DNA of 64,000 nt from Lachnospiraceae bacterium JLR.KK008. GTDB lineage: Bacteria; Bacillota; Clostridia; Lachnospirales; Lachnospiraceae. Location of the stretch: the NCBI GenBank assembly GCA_037015955.1, contig CP143548.1, forward strand, positions 2,784,001-2,848,000, written 5' to 3'. Both the position numbers and the translations under genes were made by a program. Positions 8,765-19,656 of the stretch are shown here, piece after piece. Below the pieces are notes generated by a model. The model did not search any database. It was not told where the DNA came from and was given only the letters and a program-made list of their open reading frames with translations. Position 1 is the stretch's first letter. Each line of letters begins with the position of its first letter.

Positions 8765-11008
8765 TTATTCTCTCATAATTTCACATATCCTGTCTGCGAG
8801 GCCGCTGAAACGCCTTTGCTCATGTTCATTCATAATCATGGCACGGACAGTCTCACGGCTTCCCAATATCGTCACACAGTCCCTCGCTCTTGTGACCCCC
8901 GTGTAGAGCAGGTTCCTGTTCATCAGCATTCTGGGGCCGCCAAGGAGTGGCATGATAACCGCCGGATACTCACTCCCCTGGGACTTATGGATGGTAACGG
9001 CATACGCAAGTTCCAGTTCATCCAGTCCGGCGAACGGATAAGTGACCCGTCTGCTTTCATCATACTCTACCGTTATGTTCTGTGCAAATTCATTGATCTG
9101 CACAATCGATCCCATATCCCCGTTAAACACTCCCAGCCCTTTGTCAACAGGAATGCCATACCGCCCGAGCACTTCCCATTCCAGCTGATAATTATTTTTA
9201 ATCTGCATGATCTTATCCCCTTCGCGGAATAAAATCTCTCCATGTACATATTCTTTCTTTTCCCCGGACGGCGGATTCATATATTGCTGTAAAATCCGAT
9301 TCAGTGTCTCCACTCCCAGATTTCCCTTCCTCATCGGCGTCAGCACCTGGATGTCATACATATCCGCTTTCACGTACCCTGGCAGCTTTTCCGTAATCAG
9401 CTGAACCATATGTTTGTATATGACATTAACGTCATTTCTTTCCAGAAAAAAGAAATCTCTGCTCTTATTATCGGCCTGAATCTCTTCCCCGCGGTGAATT
9501 CTGTGGGCGTTGACTACGATGTCGCTCTCCCCTGCCTGCCGGAATATCTTCTCCAGCATCACGACAGGAAATGCGCCGCTGTCAATCACATCTCTCAACA
9601 CCTGACCGGGACCCACACTCGGAAGCTGGTTCACATCTCCCACCATAATCAGCCGCGTTCCTACCATGACCGCCTTCAACAATGATTGGAACAGATGAAT
9701 ATCCACCATCGACATCTCATCAATAATCAGAACATCTGCCTCCAGCGGGTTCTCCTCGTTACGCTCAAAGGAGACGCCTTTTTTATTTCCCTCCGCCAGT
9801 CCGTTCAGCTCTAATAATCTGTGAATCGTCTTCGCTTCATAACCGGTCGCCTCTGTCATCCGTTTTGCGGCCCTGCCGGTAGGCGCAGCCAGAAGAATCT
9901 CCATTCCTTCGCGCTCAAAATAGTGGATGATCGTGTTGATCGTCGTCGTCTTTCCTGTCCCTGGACCACCCGAAAGGACAAGGAGACCGTTTTTGATACT
10001 TTCCAGCACTGCCTTTCTCTGCAGCCTGTCGAGCTGTATGGAAAGCTCTGCTTCCAGAGAGCGAATCTTTTCCAACAGCCGCTTTTCCTGCGCCGGAAGC
10101 AGATTGCCGCTCTGTTCCAGAGTAACATTGAGATCGTGAAGCATACGGGCGCAGTTCAGCTCTGCATAGTAATATGGCATACTATATATGATCTGCATAT
10201 TCTCTCTCTCTTTGATGACGATCTTTTTATCCATCATCAGATTGGCCAGCTGCGGCTCTATCTGTTCCGCATCAATGCCAAGCAGCTCACCGGCCTGCCG
10301 CAGTAACAGCTCTTTTGGCAGAAAGGTATTTCCTTCGGAGGAACCGCGTAAAAGCACATACAGAACCCCGCTTCTGATCCGATAATCCGAATCCGCGCGA
10401 ATCCCCGCCCTGGCAGCAATCTCATCTGCCAGCTTAAATCCCACCCCGGCAATATCCTCCGCCAAAAGATATGGATTTTCCTCCATCACTCCATATAGCC
10501 GCATTCCATACGTATGATAGATCTTCGCTGACAATGTATTGGAGATCCCGTATTTCTGTAAAAACAGCATGGCGTCCCGCATGTCTTTTCTCTCCTCCGC
10601 CTGCGCGGAGATCTCCCGTGCCATCCGTTCGCTGATCCCCTTGACCTCGGAAAGCCGTTCCGGCTCTTCCTCCATAATGCGGAACGTATCCTCACCGAAT
10701 TTTTTTACAATCCTCGCCGCCAGCGTCTCTCCGATTCCTTTGATGGCGCCGGATCCCAAATATCTCTGAATGCTGACAATATCGCCCGGCGTCAGTATCG
10801 TGTAGGACTGAGCCTTAAACTGACGCCCATAGAGCGCATGTTCAATGTATTCTCCCTGCAGCTCCACGCTCTCACCCTGATTGAGTCCCTGAAAAGTCCC
10901 CACACAGGTGATCTCTTCCTCCTCACAGACAAAGTTCATGACCGTATAGCCGTTGTCCGCATTTTGGTATATGATATGCTCTACATAGCCTTTTAACGTC
11001 TCCATCAT
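8765..11008 (-). CDS. recD2: ATP-dependent 5'-3' DNA helicase RecD2
   Basis: A stand-alone RecD-like superfamily 1B helicase involved in replication-fork and repair transactions, not part of RecBCD. The protein is about 747 residues: an N-terminal OB/HhH region (GIGETLAARIVKKFG, KGISERMAREI), then Walker A GGPGTGKTTT near residue 350, Walker B VLIIDEMSMV, and the C-terminal helicase domain with AYAVTIHKSQGSEYP. An AGAGGA site lies six bases before the ATG at 11008; a second ATG follows directly. The gene is separated from the flagellar genes upstream by a terminator and joined to comFC downstream. Confidence 0.94.
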   Translation of the reverse strand: MMETLKGYVEHIIYQNADNGYTVMNFVCEEEEITCVGTFQGLNQGESVELQGEYIEHALYGRQFKAQSYTILTPGDIVSIQRYLGSGAIKGIGETLAARIVKKFGEDTFRIMEEEPERLSEVKGISERMAREISAQAEERKDMRDAMLFLQKYGISNTLSAKIYHTYGMRLYGVMEENPYLLAEDIAGVGFKLADEIAARAGIRADSDYRIRSGVLYVLLRGSSEGNTFLPKELLLRQAGELLGIDAEQIEPQLANLMMDKKIVIKERENMQIIYSMPYYYAELNCARMLHDLNVTLEQSGNLLPAQEKRLLEKIRSLEAELSIQLDRLQRKAVLESIKNGLLVLSGGPGTGKTTTINTIIHYFEREGMEILLAAPTGRAAKRMTEATGYEAKTIHRLLELNGLAEGNKKGVSFERNEENPLEADVLIIDEMSMVDIHLFQSLLKAVMVGTRLIMVGDVNQLPSVGPGQVLRDVIDSGAFPVVMLEKIFRQAGESDIVVNAHRIHRGEEIQADNKSRDFFFLERNDVNVIYKHMVQLITEKLPGYVKADMYDIQVLTPMRKGNLGVETLNRILQQYMNPPSGEKKEYVHGEILFREGDKIMQIKNNYQLEWEVLGRYGIPVDKGLGVFNGDMGSIVQINEFAQNITVEYDESRRVTYPFAGLDELELAYAVTIHKSQGSEYPAVIMPLLGGPRMLMNRNLLYTGVTRARDCVTILGSRETVRAMIMNEHEQRRFSGLADRICEIMRE

Positions 11009-11039
11009 GTATCCTCTGAACCACAAACGAGGACTGCTT

Positions 11040-11061
11040 AAAAAAGCAGCCCCCAGCTTTT
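11040..11061 (-). terminator. intrinsic terminator after flagellar rod-binding gene
   Basis: On the minus strand AAAAGC (11056-11061) pairs with GCTTTT (11042-11047) around a G-rich loop and runs into T residues. An overlapping hairpin (11034-11039 with 11044-11049) could compete. It ends the mbl-flagellar unit before recD2. Confidence 0.6.
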
Positions 11062-11082
11062 GTTTTTCTTCTGTTTTCGTCT

Positions 11083-11436
11083 TTATTCTGAGACATTTGT
11101 CATTTTCATCTGCTCATAGAGCATCTGCGCCAAGCCAAGTCCTCCCTGTTCCGTTGACATGGATGCGATCTCCTGGATCATATTGTCTCTGTAATAATCT
11201 ACCATTGTACCGGTAGACTGAAAACTGTAATCAGTCTCCGGAACCGTCTTCTGCATCTCCTTGAACATCTGCTCCACAAAATAAGATTCAAACTGCTTGC
11301 AGGCATCCATCAGCTGTTCGTCATCGGTTCCTTTATTTTTTTCCTGCCAGTCCGCTTTCATCTTTTCGATCTTCTGATCGTCGCTGTGGCTCTTCATATA
11401 ATCCGTATAGATAGAACTAAGTCCGCTCAGGTCCAT
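11083..11436 (-). CDS. flgJ: FlgJ-type rod-binding protein
   Basis: A 117-residue protein matching the N-terminal rod-binding domain of FlgJ. The core is DEQLMDACKQFESYFVEQMFKEMQKTVP, given here as DEQLMDACKQFESYF plus its continuation, followed by a helix ending in GLAQMLYEQM. The muramidase domain of enterobacterial FlgJ is absent, as is usual in Firmicutes. It would help assemble the flagellar rod at the membrane-wall interface. It follows the flagellar rod protein gene by about 36 bases and is the last gene of the mbl-flhO-flhP-type cluster. Confidence 0.85.
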   Translation of the reverse strand: MDLSGLSSIYTDYMKSHSDDQKIEKMKADWQEKNKGTDDEQLMDACKQFESYFVEQMFKEMQKTVPETDYSFQSTGTMVDYYRDNMIQEIASMSTEQGGLGLAQMLYEQMKMTNVSE

Positions 11437-11472
11437 ATGTGTTTCCTCCTTCTGCTACTGTCTGTCTATTGC

Positions 11473-12291
11473 TTAACGTTTCAGATTATTTGCCTGCTGA
11501 AGCATCTCGTCGGATGTGGTGATCGCTTTGGAATTCATCTCGTAAGCACGCTGTGCCACGATCATGTTGACCATCTCATCCACGACCTGTACATTGGAAC
11601 GCTCCAGATAACCCTGTACGATCGTGCTCTTCTCCACATTGTTACTACGCGACTCATTGATGGCCTCTCCGCTGGCTGCTGACTGTGCAAAATAGCTGCC
11701 GCCGATTTTATCCAAACCGGTAGGATTGTTAAACTGGAACATACCGATCGTGATTCCAAGTGACTGCGGGTTACCATCACCGTCCGGATAGTAGAACTCG
11801 CCTTCTTCCGATACCGTCAGATTGCTGGCCGTGTAATTTCTGTTGAACCGGATCTCTCTGCCTGTCGTACTGAGTACCGGATAGCCGTCCGATGTACAAA
11901 GTGTCAGCCCACCGCCGTCGTTGGTGCTTAAAAAGAAATTACCATTTCTCGTATAGTATGTATTCCCATCATCACCCATAACGGCAAAAAATCCCTTGCC
12001 GCTGATAGCAAAATCAGTCGTGCTCTCAGAGTCCTGGAACGCTCCCTGTCCGAAGATCGAACTGATCGAGGAATTCCGTACACCGAGACCCACCTGCGCA
12101 CCTACCGGCTTGTTGTCCCCGTTCGCCGTTGTTGTCCTCGTCTGCAGCGTCTGATATAAGAGTGATTTAAAATCTGCCCGCTCTGTTTTATAACCTGTAG
12201 TGTTTACATTCGCAAGGTTGTTGGCTATTGTATCAATATTCGTCTGCTGTGCGATCATTCCCGTCGCCGCTGACCACAGAGATCTTACCAT
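11473..12291 (-). CDS. flgG: flagellar basal-body rod protein FlgG (FlhP-type)
   Basis: Distal rod or hook-family protein of 272 residues, exported by the flagellar type III system and therefore lacking a signal peptide. The N-terminus (MVRSLWSAATGMIAQQ and NNLANVNTTGYK) is the flagellar rod-family signature. The C-terminus (GYLERSNVQVVDEMVNMI and RAYEMNSKAI) completes the coiled-coil pair typical of FlgG and FlhP. It lies 25 bases downstream of a paralogue. The order mbl, flhO, flhP of B. subtilis is kept here, so FlhP is the positional equivalent. Confidence 0.92.
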   Translation of the reverse strand: MVRSLWSAATGMIAQQTNIDTIANNLANVNTTGYKTERADFKSLLYQTLQTRTTTANGDNKPVGAQVGLGVRNSSISSIFGQGAFQDSESTTDFAISGKGFFAVMGDDGNTYYTRNGNFFLSTNDGGGLTLCTSDGYPVLSTTGREIRFNRNYTASNLTVSEEGEFYYPDGDGNPQSLGITIGMFQFNNPTGLDKIGGSYFAQSAASGEAINESRSNNVEKSTIVQGYLERSNVQVVDEMVNMIVAQRAYEMNSKAITTSDEMLQQANNLKR

Positions 12292-12316
12292 AGTTTGTTT
12301 CCTCCTCTACCATCTA

Positions 12317-13099
12317 CTAGCCGTTCAGTCTTCCAAGCTGGTTGACCGCAATCTCCAATGAACTGTCATATGTCTGTACAATCTTCTGGTTCGTCTCATA
12401 CGCCCTGGAGACATTGATCATCTCCACCATCTCTTTCACAACCTGCACGTTAGAGCGTTCCAGATACCCTGAAATGATTCGCCCTTCTGCATCCTTTTCC
12501 TGATAGCCGTCTACCGGCTGGAAAAGATTCTCGCCATAGTGCTCCAGATAATTGTAATCTTCGAAATCCGTAATGCCGATGGTAGCGACGGTGTTGCCAT
12601 CCTGAAGAATCCTGCCGTCTTCTTTGATTTCTGAAGTCAACAGCGGGTCCAGCTCGATCCGGCGTCCTCTGTCATCCAGAACAAAATCTCCGTCCTTCGT
12701 CACCAGATACCCTTCTTCTGTCAATGTAAAGTTACCGTCCCTCGTATATTTGGTAGAAGTGACGCCCGCTTTGTTGGTAAACTCAATACTGAAAAATCCC
12801 GGACCAGTGATCGCCATATCATAAGGATTGTTTGTCACTGTCATTGGCCCGTCCTGGTGATCGGTATAATTTTCTCCAACTTTTACACCCATACTCATGG
12901 CGCCAAGCCTTCTGGCCACACCCTTGGCCTCCGTGACATCCTTGATCTTATAGGCAAACACATCGTGAAACGACTGCGAAGTGGCACCCTCTTTCTTATA
13001 ACCTGTTGTCGCACTGTTGGCCAGGTTATTGGTCAGAGTGTCCATCCTGTGCTGTTCATTTACCATTCCGGTGTATGCCGTATATAACCCTTTTAGCAT
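12317..13099 (-). CDS. flgF: flagellar rod/hook protein FlgF (FlhO-type)
   Basis: A 260-residue flagellar rod/hook-family protein. It begins MLKGLYTAYTGMVNEQHRMD and NNLANSATTGYKKEG, and ends with GYLERSNVQVVKEMVEMI and SRAYETNQKIVQTYD, the terminal helices of the family. The middle holds the variable D1-like domain (GPGFFSIEF, KYTRDGNFTLTEEGYLV). It stands between mbl and flgG and matches FlhO by position. It is about 30 % similar in layout to its neighbour and probably arose by duplication. No signal peptide is expected or seen. Confidence 0.9.
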   Translation of the reverse strand: MLKGLYTAYTGMVNEQHRMDTLTNNLANSATTGYKKEGATSQSFHDVFAYKIKDVTEAKGVARRLGAMSMGVKVGENYTDHQDGPMTVTNNPYDMAITGPGFFSIEFTNKAGVTSTKYTRDGNFTLTEEGYLVTKDGDFVLDDRGRRIELDPLLTSEIKEDGRILQDGNTVATIGITDFEDYNYLEHYGENLFQPVDGYQEKDAEGRIISGYLERSNVQVVKEMVEMINVSRAYETNQKIVQTYDSSLEIAVNQLGRLNG

Positions 13100-13128
13100 T
13101 CCGCGCCTCCCCTGCTTCTCTTACCGAA

Positions 13129-14124
13129 TTAATTCTCGTCTCTGTATCCTGCTAAAAACTCCACATATTTCCCTGTGCCAATGGCAACTGCTGTCATCGG
13201 ATCTTCGGCCGTCATCGTGTTGATGCCTGTTTTGGCTTCAATCAAATCTTCCAGCCCGCGAAGCAGACTGCCGCCTCCTGTGAGCACGATCCCTCTGTCC
13301 GCTATATCTGCCGCCAGTTCCGGCGGTGTTTTCTCCAGTACACTGTGGATCGCCTCAATGATCTGCGATGTCGTCTCCTTCAGCGCCTCCTCCGTCTCCT
13401 CGGAGGATACTTTGATCGTCTTCGGAAGTCCGGTCACCAGATTCCGGCCCCTGACGTCCATATAGTCCACTTCCGGCCGCTTGAAAGCAGAGCCGATTTT
13501 TATTTTCAAATCTTCCGCTGTCCGTTCGCCGATCAGCAAATTGTGCTTCTTACGCATATATCGTACGATCGCCTCATCAAAATCGTCTCCAGCGACTTTA
13601 ATGGAAGCGCTCACTACCGTACCGCCAAGTGATATGACAGCAATGTCAGATGTTCCGCCGCCGATGTCCACCAGCATGTTGCCGCACGGTTTGGAAATAT
13701 CAATACCGGCGCCAAGTGCTGCCGCAATCGGTTCTTCGATGATCGAAACTTCTCTGGCCCCCGCCTGATAAGTGGCATCTTCCACCGCCTTTTTCTCCAC
13801 TTCCGTGACGCCGCTCGGCACACATACGGCAATGCGGGGCTTGCGAAATGTCTTCTTCCCCAACGCTTTCTGGATGAAATACTTCATCATCTTCTCAGTC
13901 ACGGTATAATCCGAAATAACACCCTGCCGCAGCGGCCGCACCGCCACAATGTTCCCCGGTGTCCTTCCCAACATCAGCCTGGCATCCTCACCGATCGCTT
14001 TGATCCTGTTGGTGTCTCTGTCAAAAGCCACGACTGACGGCTCTTTCAAAACAACGCCTTTGCCTCTTATATAAACAAGAATACTGGCCGTACCCAAGTC
14101 AATACCGATATCCGTATACTGCAT
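13129..14124 (-). CDS. mbl: MreB/Mbl actin-like cell-shape protein
   Basis: Bacterial actin that organises lateral wall synthesis at the membrane. The 331-residue protein has phosphate loop 1 GIDLGTASILVYIRGKG at the N-terminus, the connect region EEPIAAALGAGIDI, phosphate loop 2 VDIGGGTSDIAVISLGG near residue 165, and the adenosine motif IVLTGGGSLLRGL near residue 285. The family alone does not separate MreB, Mbl and MreBH. The gene order mbl-flhO-flhP favours Mbl, since mreB is normally followed by mreCD. The RBS is AAAGGGG before the ATG. A clear promoter and a structured leader of about 120 bases lie upstream. Confidence 0.92.
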   Translation of the reverse strand: MQYTDIGIDLGTASILVYIRGKGVVLKEPSVVAFDRDTNRIKAIGEDARLMLGRTPGNIVAVRPLRQGVISDYTVTEKMMKYFIQKALGKKTFRKPRIAVCVPSGVTEVEKKAVEDATYQAGAREVSIIEEPIAAALGAGIDISKPCGNMLVDIGGGTSDIAVISLGGTVVSASIKVAGDDFDEAIVRYMRKKHNLLIGERTAEDLKIKIGSAFKRPEVDYMDVRGRNLVTGLPKTIKVSSEETEEALKETTSQIIEAIHSVLEKTPPELAADIADRGIVLTGGGSLLRGLEDLIEAKTGINTMTAEDPMTAVAIGTGKYVEFLAGYRDEN

Positions 14125-14192
14125 AAATCTAACCCCTTTCTAATGGTTATCTATCATAATGTTTTCCAAATGTTTGCAATTTAAACATATCA

Positions 14193-14227
14193 GCCTGCCC
14201 ACGCTGCATCCTCTCATGCCGGCAGGC
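14193..14227 (-). repeat. inverted repeat in mbl leader
   Basis: GCCTGCC (14193-14199) and GGCAGGC (14221-14227) can pair across a 21-base gap within the untranslated leader of the mbl transcript. A further six-base pair ATGTTT/AAACAT lies just downstream. No T run follows, so it is not a terminator. Confidence 0.4.
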
Positions 14228-14249
14228 ATACTATGCGAGACATTACAAC

Positions 14250-14277
14250 ATTATAACCTAAAGCCTTGCTTTTTCAA
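14250..14277 (-). promoter_or_regulatory. sigma-A type promoter for mbl-flagellar unit
   Basis: On the minus strand TTGAAA (14272-14277) and a perfect TATAAT (14250-14255) are 16 bases apart, giving a leader of roughly 120 bases before mbl. Confidence 0.75.
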
Positions 14278-14316
14278 AGGGTTTTCCAAAAATTCACAAA
14301 AATTTAAAGAACGCAG

Positions 14317-14339
14317 TCAAAAAACAGATCCTTCTGTTT
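14317..14339 (-). terminator. intrinsic terminator after uvrA
   Basis: A seven-base perfect stem (14333-14339 with 14322-14328) closes an AGGA loop and is followed by T residues on the minus strand, about 60 bases past the uvrA stop. Confidence 0.85.
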
Positions 14340-14400
14340 ATTCACCGCGTCCATGCTTTCTCTGCTCTGTATTTTATATCGTCCGCCGCGCCCAAAACCT

Positions 14401-17253
14401 TTAGGCCTTCTCCAGCATTTTTTTAACATAAACCCCCGTATACGAACCGGGAATTTCTGCCACTTCCTCGGGCGTACCTTCCGCAACGACAGTGCCGCCC
14501 TTATCGCCGCCTTCAGGCCCCATGTCAATAATATGATCGGCTGTTTTAATTACATCAAGATTATGTTCGATCACGACAACCGTGTTACCGCCCTCCGTGA
14601 GACGATGCAGAATCTCCACCAATTTATGAACATCAGCAAAATGAAGTCCCGTCGTCGGCTCATCCAGAATATAGATCGTCTTCCCGGTACTGCGCCTGCT
14701 CAGCTCCGCTGCCAGCTTGATCCGCTGCGCCTCGCCGCCAGAGAGTGTCGTAGACGGCTGACCCAGCTTGATATACGAAAGACCCACATCATACAGCGTC
14801 TGAATTTTGTTCTGAAGGGATGGCACATTTTCAAAAAACTTTACCGCCTCCTCCACCGTCATGTCCAGCACATCGTAAATGCTCTTTCCTTTATATCTCA
14901 CTTCCAGCGTCTCTCTGTTATAGCGCTTTCCCTCGCATACTTCACAGGGTACATAGACATCGGGCAGGAAGTGCATCTCAATCTTGATAATTCCGTCGCC
15001 ACTGCAGGCCTCACAGCGGCCGCCTTTTACATTAAAGCTGAATCTTCCTTTTTTATATCCTCTCGCCCGCGCGTCCTGTGTGCCTGCAAACAGATCTCTG
15101 ATCTGATCAAAGATCCCCGTATATGTGGCGGGATTGGAACGGGGCGTTCTGCCGATCGGTGACTGGTCAATAGCAATCACCTTGTCCAGCAGCTCCATCC
15201 CCTCGATCTTTTCATGCTTGCCCGGTATCGTCCGCGCCCGGTTCAGTGTGCGGGCTAATGTCTTATATAAGATCTCGTTCACAAGAGAACTCTTGCCAGA
15301 ACCTGACACTCCTGTCACACAAGTCATCACGCCGAGTGGAATATTGACACTGACTTTTTTGAGATTATTTTCCGCGGCTTTACTGATTTTCAGAAAACCT
15401 GTCGGTTTCCTGCGCGTCTCCGGCACCGGAATCTTTTTCACACCCCGCAGATATTGCCCCGTAACAGACCGGTCTACCTGCATGATCTCTTCCGCATTGC
15501 CACAGGCCACCACTTCCCCGCCGTGAGACCCTGCCCCGGGACCGATGTCTACAATGTAATCGGCCTCCCACATTGTATCCTCATCATGTTCCACCACAAT
15601 CAGCGTATTTCCGAGATCACGAAGATTTTTCAAAGTGCCCAGCAGCTTGTCATTATCCCTCTGATGAAGGCCGATACTTGGCTCATCCAAAATATAGCAG
15701 ACACCGACCAGACCGGACCCGATCTGAGTTGCCAGACGAATCCTCTGTGCCTCGCCGCCGGAGAGCGTGCCCGTCGCTCTGGACAGTGACAGATAGTCCA
15801 GTCCCACATCGACGAGAAAACCCACGCGCGCACGAATCTCCTTCAGAATCTGTCCTCCGATCAGCTTCTGGCTTTCCGTCAGCTTCAGGTCAGACAGAAA
15901 ATCGTGCAGACTGCTGACTGCCATCGAAGTGATCTCGTAAATATTTTTGTCGCAGACAGTTACCGCCAGGAAATCTTTTTTCAGACGTTGTCCTTTGCAT
16001 TCTTTGCAGGGGGTGATCCGCATAAAGGTCTCGTATTCCTGCTTTGTCACATCCGAACCGGTCTCCCGGTAACGCCGCTCGACATTTCTCACCAGACCTT
16101 CGAAGGCAACCGGGTAGATACCTTCGCCCCTCTGTCCCTTATAATGTACGGATACTTCTTTACCGTCCGTGCCATAGATCAGCACATTCCGCACCTGTTC
16201 CGGATACTGCTCAAAAGGAGTATCCAGGCTGAACTGATATTCTTTTGCCAGCGCCTGCAATATTGCGTTTGTAAAGCTGCCTTTTTCGGCACAGGACTGC
16301 CAGCCCATGACTGTGATCGCTCCTTCATTGATACTCAGCGATTGATCCGGAATCATCAGTTCCGCGTCAAATTCCATTTTGTAGCCAAGGCCGGAGCAGA
16401 CCGGGCAGGCGCCAAAAGGATTATTGAAGGAGAAACTTCTCGGCTCGATCTCCTCGATACTGATGCCGCAGTCCGGGCAGGAAAAGCTCTGGCTGAAATT
16501 CATCGGCTCCCCGCCAATCACATCCGCCTGCAGCAGACCGTCGGAGACAGAGAGCGCATTTTCCACCGAGTCTGTAAGTCTGCTTTCAATTCCCGGTTTT
16601 ACGACAAGACGGTCAACAACGATCTCTATCGAGTGTTTGATATTTTTATCGAGTTTAATTTCTTCCGTCAGCTCATACAGGCTGCCGTCGATGCGTACAC
16701 GGACATAGCCGCTTCTCTTGGCCCGCTCCAGCGCTTTCGCATGTTCCCCTTTTCTTCCCCTGACAACCGGCGCCAGGAGTTGTATTCTGCTGCCCTCCGG
16801 CAGCGTCATGATCTGATCGACCATCTGATCGACTGTCTGCTTTTTGATCTCCCGCCCGCAGCGGTAACAATGAGGAACCCCAATCCTCGCATACAGCAAT
16901 CGAAAATAATCGTAGATTTCCGTTACCGTGCCCACGGTGGAACGCGGATTGCGGTTGGTTGATTTCTGGTCGATGGAAATTGCCGGGGAAAGCCCCTCGA
17001 TCTTATCCACATCCGGCTTTTCCATCTGGCCCAGAAATTGTCTGGCGTATGAGGAAAGAGATTCCATGTACCGTCTCTGTCCCTCCGCATAGATCGTGTC
17101 AAACGCCAGAGAAGACTTGCCGGAACCTGACAGTCCTGTCAGAACGATAAAGGCATTTCTCGGAAGGTCGACATCAATCCCTTTCAGATTATGTTCATTG
17201 GCTCCCCGGATCTTAATGTATTCTCTCGGGAGCATCTTCTTGTTCTCACTCAT
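14401..17253 (-). CDS. uvrA: excinuclease ABC subunit A
   Basis: Damage-recognition ATPase of nucleotide excision repair. The 950-residue protein has two ABC modules: Walker [14 protein letters not shown] near residue 35 and [13 protein letters not shown] near residue 640, with signatures [16 protein letters not shown] and [15 protein letters not shown]. Zinc-binding Cys pairs appear at CYRCG, CPDCG...CPVC and CEACSGDG...CEVCEGKRY. The length is typical of UvrA. It overlaps uvrB by eight bases, so the two are translationally coupled, with uvrB first. A terminator follows. Confidence 0.98.
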   Translation of the reverse strand: MSENKKMLPREYIKIRGANEHNLKGIDVDLPRNAFIVLTGLSGSGKSSLAFDTIYAEGQRRYMESLSSYARQFLGQMEKPDVDKIEGLSPAISIDQKSTNRNPRSTVGTVTEIYDYFRLLYARIGVPHCYRCGREIKKQTVDQMVDQIMTLPEGSRIQLLAPVVRGRKGEHAKALERAKRSGYVRVRIDGSLYELTEEIKLDKNIKHSIEIVVDRLVVKPGIESRLTDSVENALSVSDGLLQADVIGGEPMNFSQSFSCPDCGISIEEIEPRSFSFNNPFGACPVCSGLGYKMEFDAELMIPDQSLSINEGAITVMGWQSCAEKGSFTNAILQALAKEYQFSLDTPFEQYPEQVRNVLIYGTDGKEVSVHYKGQRGEGIYPVAFEGLVRNVERRYRETGSDVTKQEYETFMRITPCKECKGQRLKKDFLAVTVCDKNIYEITSMAVSSLHDFLSDLKLTESQKLIGGQILKEIRARVGFLVDVGLDYLSLSRATGTLSGGEAQRIRLATQIGSGLVGVCYILDEPSIGLHQRDNDKLLGTLKNLRDLGNTLIVVEHDEDTMWEADYIVDIGPGAGSHGGEVVACGNAEEIMQVDRSVTGQYLRGVKKIPVPETRRKPTGFLKISKAAENNLKKVSVNIPLGVMTCVTGVSGSGKSSLVNEILYKTLARTLNRARTIPGKHEKIEGMELLDKVIAIDQSPIGRTPRSNPATYTGIFDQIRDLFAGTQDARARGYKKGRFSFNVKGGRCEACSGDGIIKIEMHFLPDVYVPCEVCEGKRYNRETLEVRYKGKSIYDVLDMTVEEAVKFFENVPSLQNKIQTLYDVGLSYIKLGQPSTTLSGGEAQRIKLAAELSRRSTGKTIYILDEPTTGLHFADVHKLVEILHRLTEGGNTVVVIEHNLDVIKTADHIIDMGPEGGDKGGTVVAEGTPEEVAEIPGSYTGVYVKKMLEKA

Positions 17254-19318
17254 CTTCTTTCTCCAACTCCAGCAAATGTTTTTTCAGCTCGATCAACTGA
17301 TCACGCAGCTCTGCCGCAGCCTCGAAGTTCAATTCCGCCGCCGCCTTTTTCATCTTCTTCTGCAAATCTGCCGCCAGCTTTTCCAGTTCCTCGCGGTCCA
17401 TGGACTCCGGGTCTTTCGTGAAAGCCGTTTCTTCCTTCGCCACTTCTCTCGATATACTGATCAGGTCGCGGACTGCTTTTCTGATCGTCTGCGGGGTGAT
17501 GCCATGCGCATTGTTATAATCCTGCTGGATCTTTCTTCTTCTCTCGGTCTCCTCAATGGCGGCCCGCATGGAGTCTGTGATCGTATCCGCATACATGATA
17601 ACGTGCCCGTCCGCGTTTCTCGCCGCGCGCCCCACTGTCTGTATGAGCGATGTCTCTGAACGCAGAAATCCCTCCTTGTCCGCATCCAGGATCGCCACCA
17701 GCGAAATCTCCGGAATGTCCAGCCCCTCGCGGAGAAGATTGATGCCCACCAATACATCGAACACGTCAAGCCGCATGTCGCGGATAATCTCCGCCCGTTC
17801 CAGCGTATCAATATCTGAGTGGAGATACTTGACCCGGATACCGACTTCCCGCATATAGTCTGTCAGGTCTTCCGCCATCCGTTTTGTCAGTGTCGTGATC
17901 AGTATCTTGTTTTTTCTGTCCGTCTCTTTTCTGACCTCTGCGATCAGATCATCGATCTGCCCTTCCACCGGTCGGACGACAATCTCCGGGTCCAGAAGAC
18001 CGGTCGGACGGATAATCTGTTCTGTCCGCAGCAGCTCGTGTTCTTCTTCATATTTCGACGGCGTCGCTGAGACAAACAGCATCTGATCGATATGTTCCTC
18101 AAACTCCTGAAAAGCAAGCGGCCGGTTATCCAGCGCGGAGGGCAGACGGAACCCGTAATCTACCAGCGTCATCTTTCTCGAACGGTCGCCCGAATACATG
18201 GCGCCGATCTGCGGAATCGTCATATGCGATTCGTCGATGATGATCAGATAATCATCCTTAAAATAATCCATCAGCGTCATTGGCGGCACCCCCGCCGGCA
18301 GATCGCTCAAATGTCTCGAATAATTTTCAATGCCGGAGCAAAAACCTGTCTCCCGCAACATTTCTATGTCAAAGTTTGTCCGCTCAGAAATGCGCTGCGC
18401 CTCCAGCAGCTTGTCCTCTCCCTTAAAATAGCGGACCCGCTCTTCCAGTTCTTTCTCAATCGTGCCGCACGCCCTGTTGATCTTCTCCTGCGGCACGACA
18501 TAATGAGACGCCGGAAAGATCGCAATGTGCTCCAGATAGGAATGTACTTTTCCCGACAGAATGTCCACTTCCGCAATCCGGTCGATCTCATCTCCGAAAA
18601 ACTCAACACGGAGCAGATAGTCGCCGCCCTGCGCCGGGTAGATCTCTACCGTATCACCCCGGACACGGAAATTGCAGCGCCCGATGTCCATGTCATTGCG
18701 ATTGTATTGAATATTGATCAGCTCATGAATGACAGCATCTCTGTCTTTCACCATACCGGGACGCAGGGATACGATCATCTCCTGATAATCGTCCGGACTG
18801 CCGAGGCCATAGATACAGGAAACGCTGGCCACCACGACCACATCTCTGCGCTCCGTCAGGGACGCAGTGGCTGAAAGCCGCAGTTTATCGATCTCATCAT
18901 TGATGGAGGAATCTTTGGCAATATATGTGTCGGTACTCGGCACATAGGCTTCCGGCTGATAATAATCGTAATAGGAGACAAAATATTCTACCGCATTCTC
19001 AGGGAAGAACTCCTTGAACTCGCCGTAAAGCTGTCCCGCCAGTGTCTTGTTGTGGGCAATAACGAGCGTAGGCTTATTGAGCGCCGCAATGATATTTGCC
19101 ATCGTAAACGTCTTCCCTGACCCGGTAACGCCAAGCAACGTCTGAAACTGATTCCCTTTGCGAAACCCATTGACCAAGGCTTCTATGGCCTGCGGCTGGT
19201 CGCCGGTAGGCTGGTATGGGGCATGTAATTTAAAAGCACGCTCGTCTTTTGGGCTGCTTTTACGAGCTAGTAGCTGACCGCTGTCAGCGGATTGCGAATT
19301 TCCTCTTTTATCTGGCAT
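17246..19318 (-). CDS. uvrB: excinuclease ABC subunit B
   Basis: DNA-loading helicase-like subunit that verifies damage and positions UvrC. The protein is about 690 residues: Walker [14 protein letters not shown] near residue 65, the beta-hairpin region [22 protein letters not shown] in the Walker B region, helicase motif VI region [19 protein letters not shown], and a C-terminal UVR coiled-coil ([20 protein letters not shown]) that contacts UvrC. The ATG at 19318 is chosen for the GGAGG seven bases upstream; the open frame continues 20 codons further with no family match. A LexA-like box lies about 35-45 bases before the start. Confidence 0.97.
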   Translation of the reverse strand: MPDKRGNSQSADSGQLLARKSSPKDERAFKLHAPYQPTGDQPQAIEALVNGFRKGNQFQTLLGVTGSGKTFTMANIIAALNKPTLVIAHNKTLAGQLYGEFKEFFPENAVEYFVSYYDYYQPEAYVPSTDTYIAKDSSINDEIDKLRLSATASLTERRDVVVVASVSCIYGLGSPDDYQEMIVSLRPGMVKDRDAVIHELINIQYNRNDMDIGRCNFRVRGDTVEIYPAQGGDYLLRVEFFGDEIDRIAEVDILSGKVHSYLEHIAIFPASHYVVPQEKINRACGTIEKELEERVRYFKGEDKLLEAQRISERTNFDIEMLRETGFCSGIENYSRHLSDLPAGVPPMTLMDYFKDDYLIIIDESHMTIPQIGAMYSGDRSRKMTLVDYGFRLPSALDNRPLAFQEFEEHIDQMLFVSATPSKYEEEHELLRTEQIIRPTGLLDPEIVVRPVEGQIDDLIAEVRKETDRKNKILITTLTKRMAEDLTDYMREVGIRVKYLHSDIDTLERAEIIRDMRLDVFDVLVGINLLREGLDIPEISLVAILDADKEGFLRSETSLIQTVGRAARNADGHVIMYADTITDSMRAAIEETERRRKIQQDYNNAHGITPQTIRKAVRDLISISREVAKEETAFTKDPESMDREELEKLAADLQKKMKKAAAELNFEAAAELRDQLIELKKHLLELEKEDE

Positions 19319-19656
19319 ATGAAAACCTCCAATTTGTAACCGGACACTCGAAAACAGGGGTTCTCGTTGTCTCGACATTTGTCAAATGCTCCTGCAAGCA
19401 GGGCATTTTCCTCATTGTTACCATACAAAAAGTTCGCCTATTCTCCTGAAATTCGTGTAATTCAGTTTTCGCCTCGTGTAAAATGAGCTTACAAAGCTGG
19501 CGAATAAGCGTTAAAATAGCAATCACACGAATGCAGATCACATTACGCAGCATCCCTCTCGAAAAATCGTATTTTTAAAACGAAATAACACAGGATAACA
19601 TCAACCAGTACAGATAGTATTATCCAGTCATTTGTCTTTTCATTATAACACATAAG
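19319..19656. other. 338-base intergenic region between uvrB and DUF2971 gene
   Basis: Noncoding by appearance and more AT-rich than uvrB. It holds the uvrB RBS, a LexA-like box and an extended -10 motif (TGT-TATAAT on the minus strand, -10 at 19642-19647) without a good -35. It also has GGATAA/TTATCC arms that could end the DUF2971 transcript. Short open frames on both strands here resemble no protein. Confidence 0.5.
19352..19363 (-). promoter_or_regulatory. LexA-like box before uvrB
   Basis: On the minus strand GAACCCCTGTTT matches the Gram-positive SOS core GAAC-N4-GTTC with one mismatch. Its place 34-45 bases before the uvrB ATG is right for repression, and uvrBA is a classic SOS target. 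Confidence 0.45.

Noticed and set aside
15904-16962. 352-codon plus-strand open frame opposite uvrA
   Set aside because: Antisense shadow of uvrA with no domain features; uvrA motifs run straight through on the other strand.
19308-19553. 81-codon open frame upstream of uvrB
   Set aside because: Covers the uvrB start and LexA-like box; composition and sequence look noncoding.
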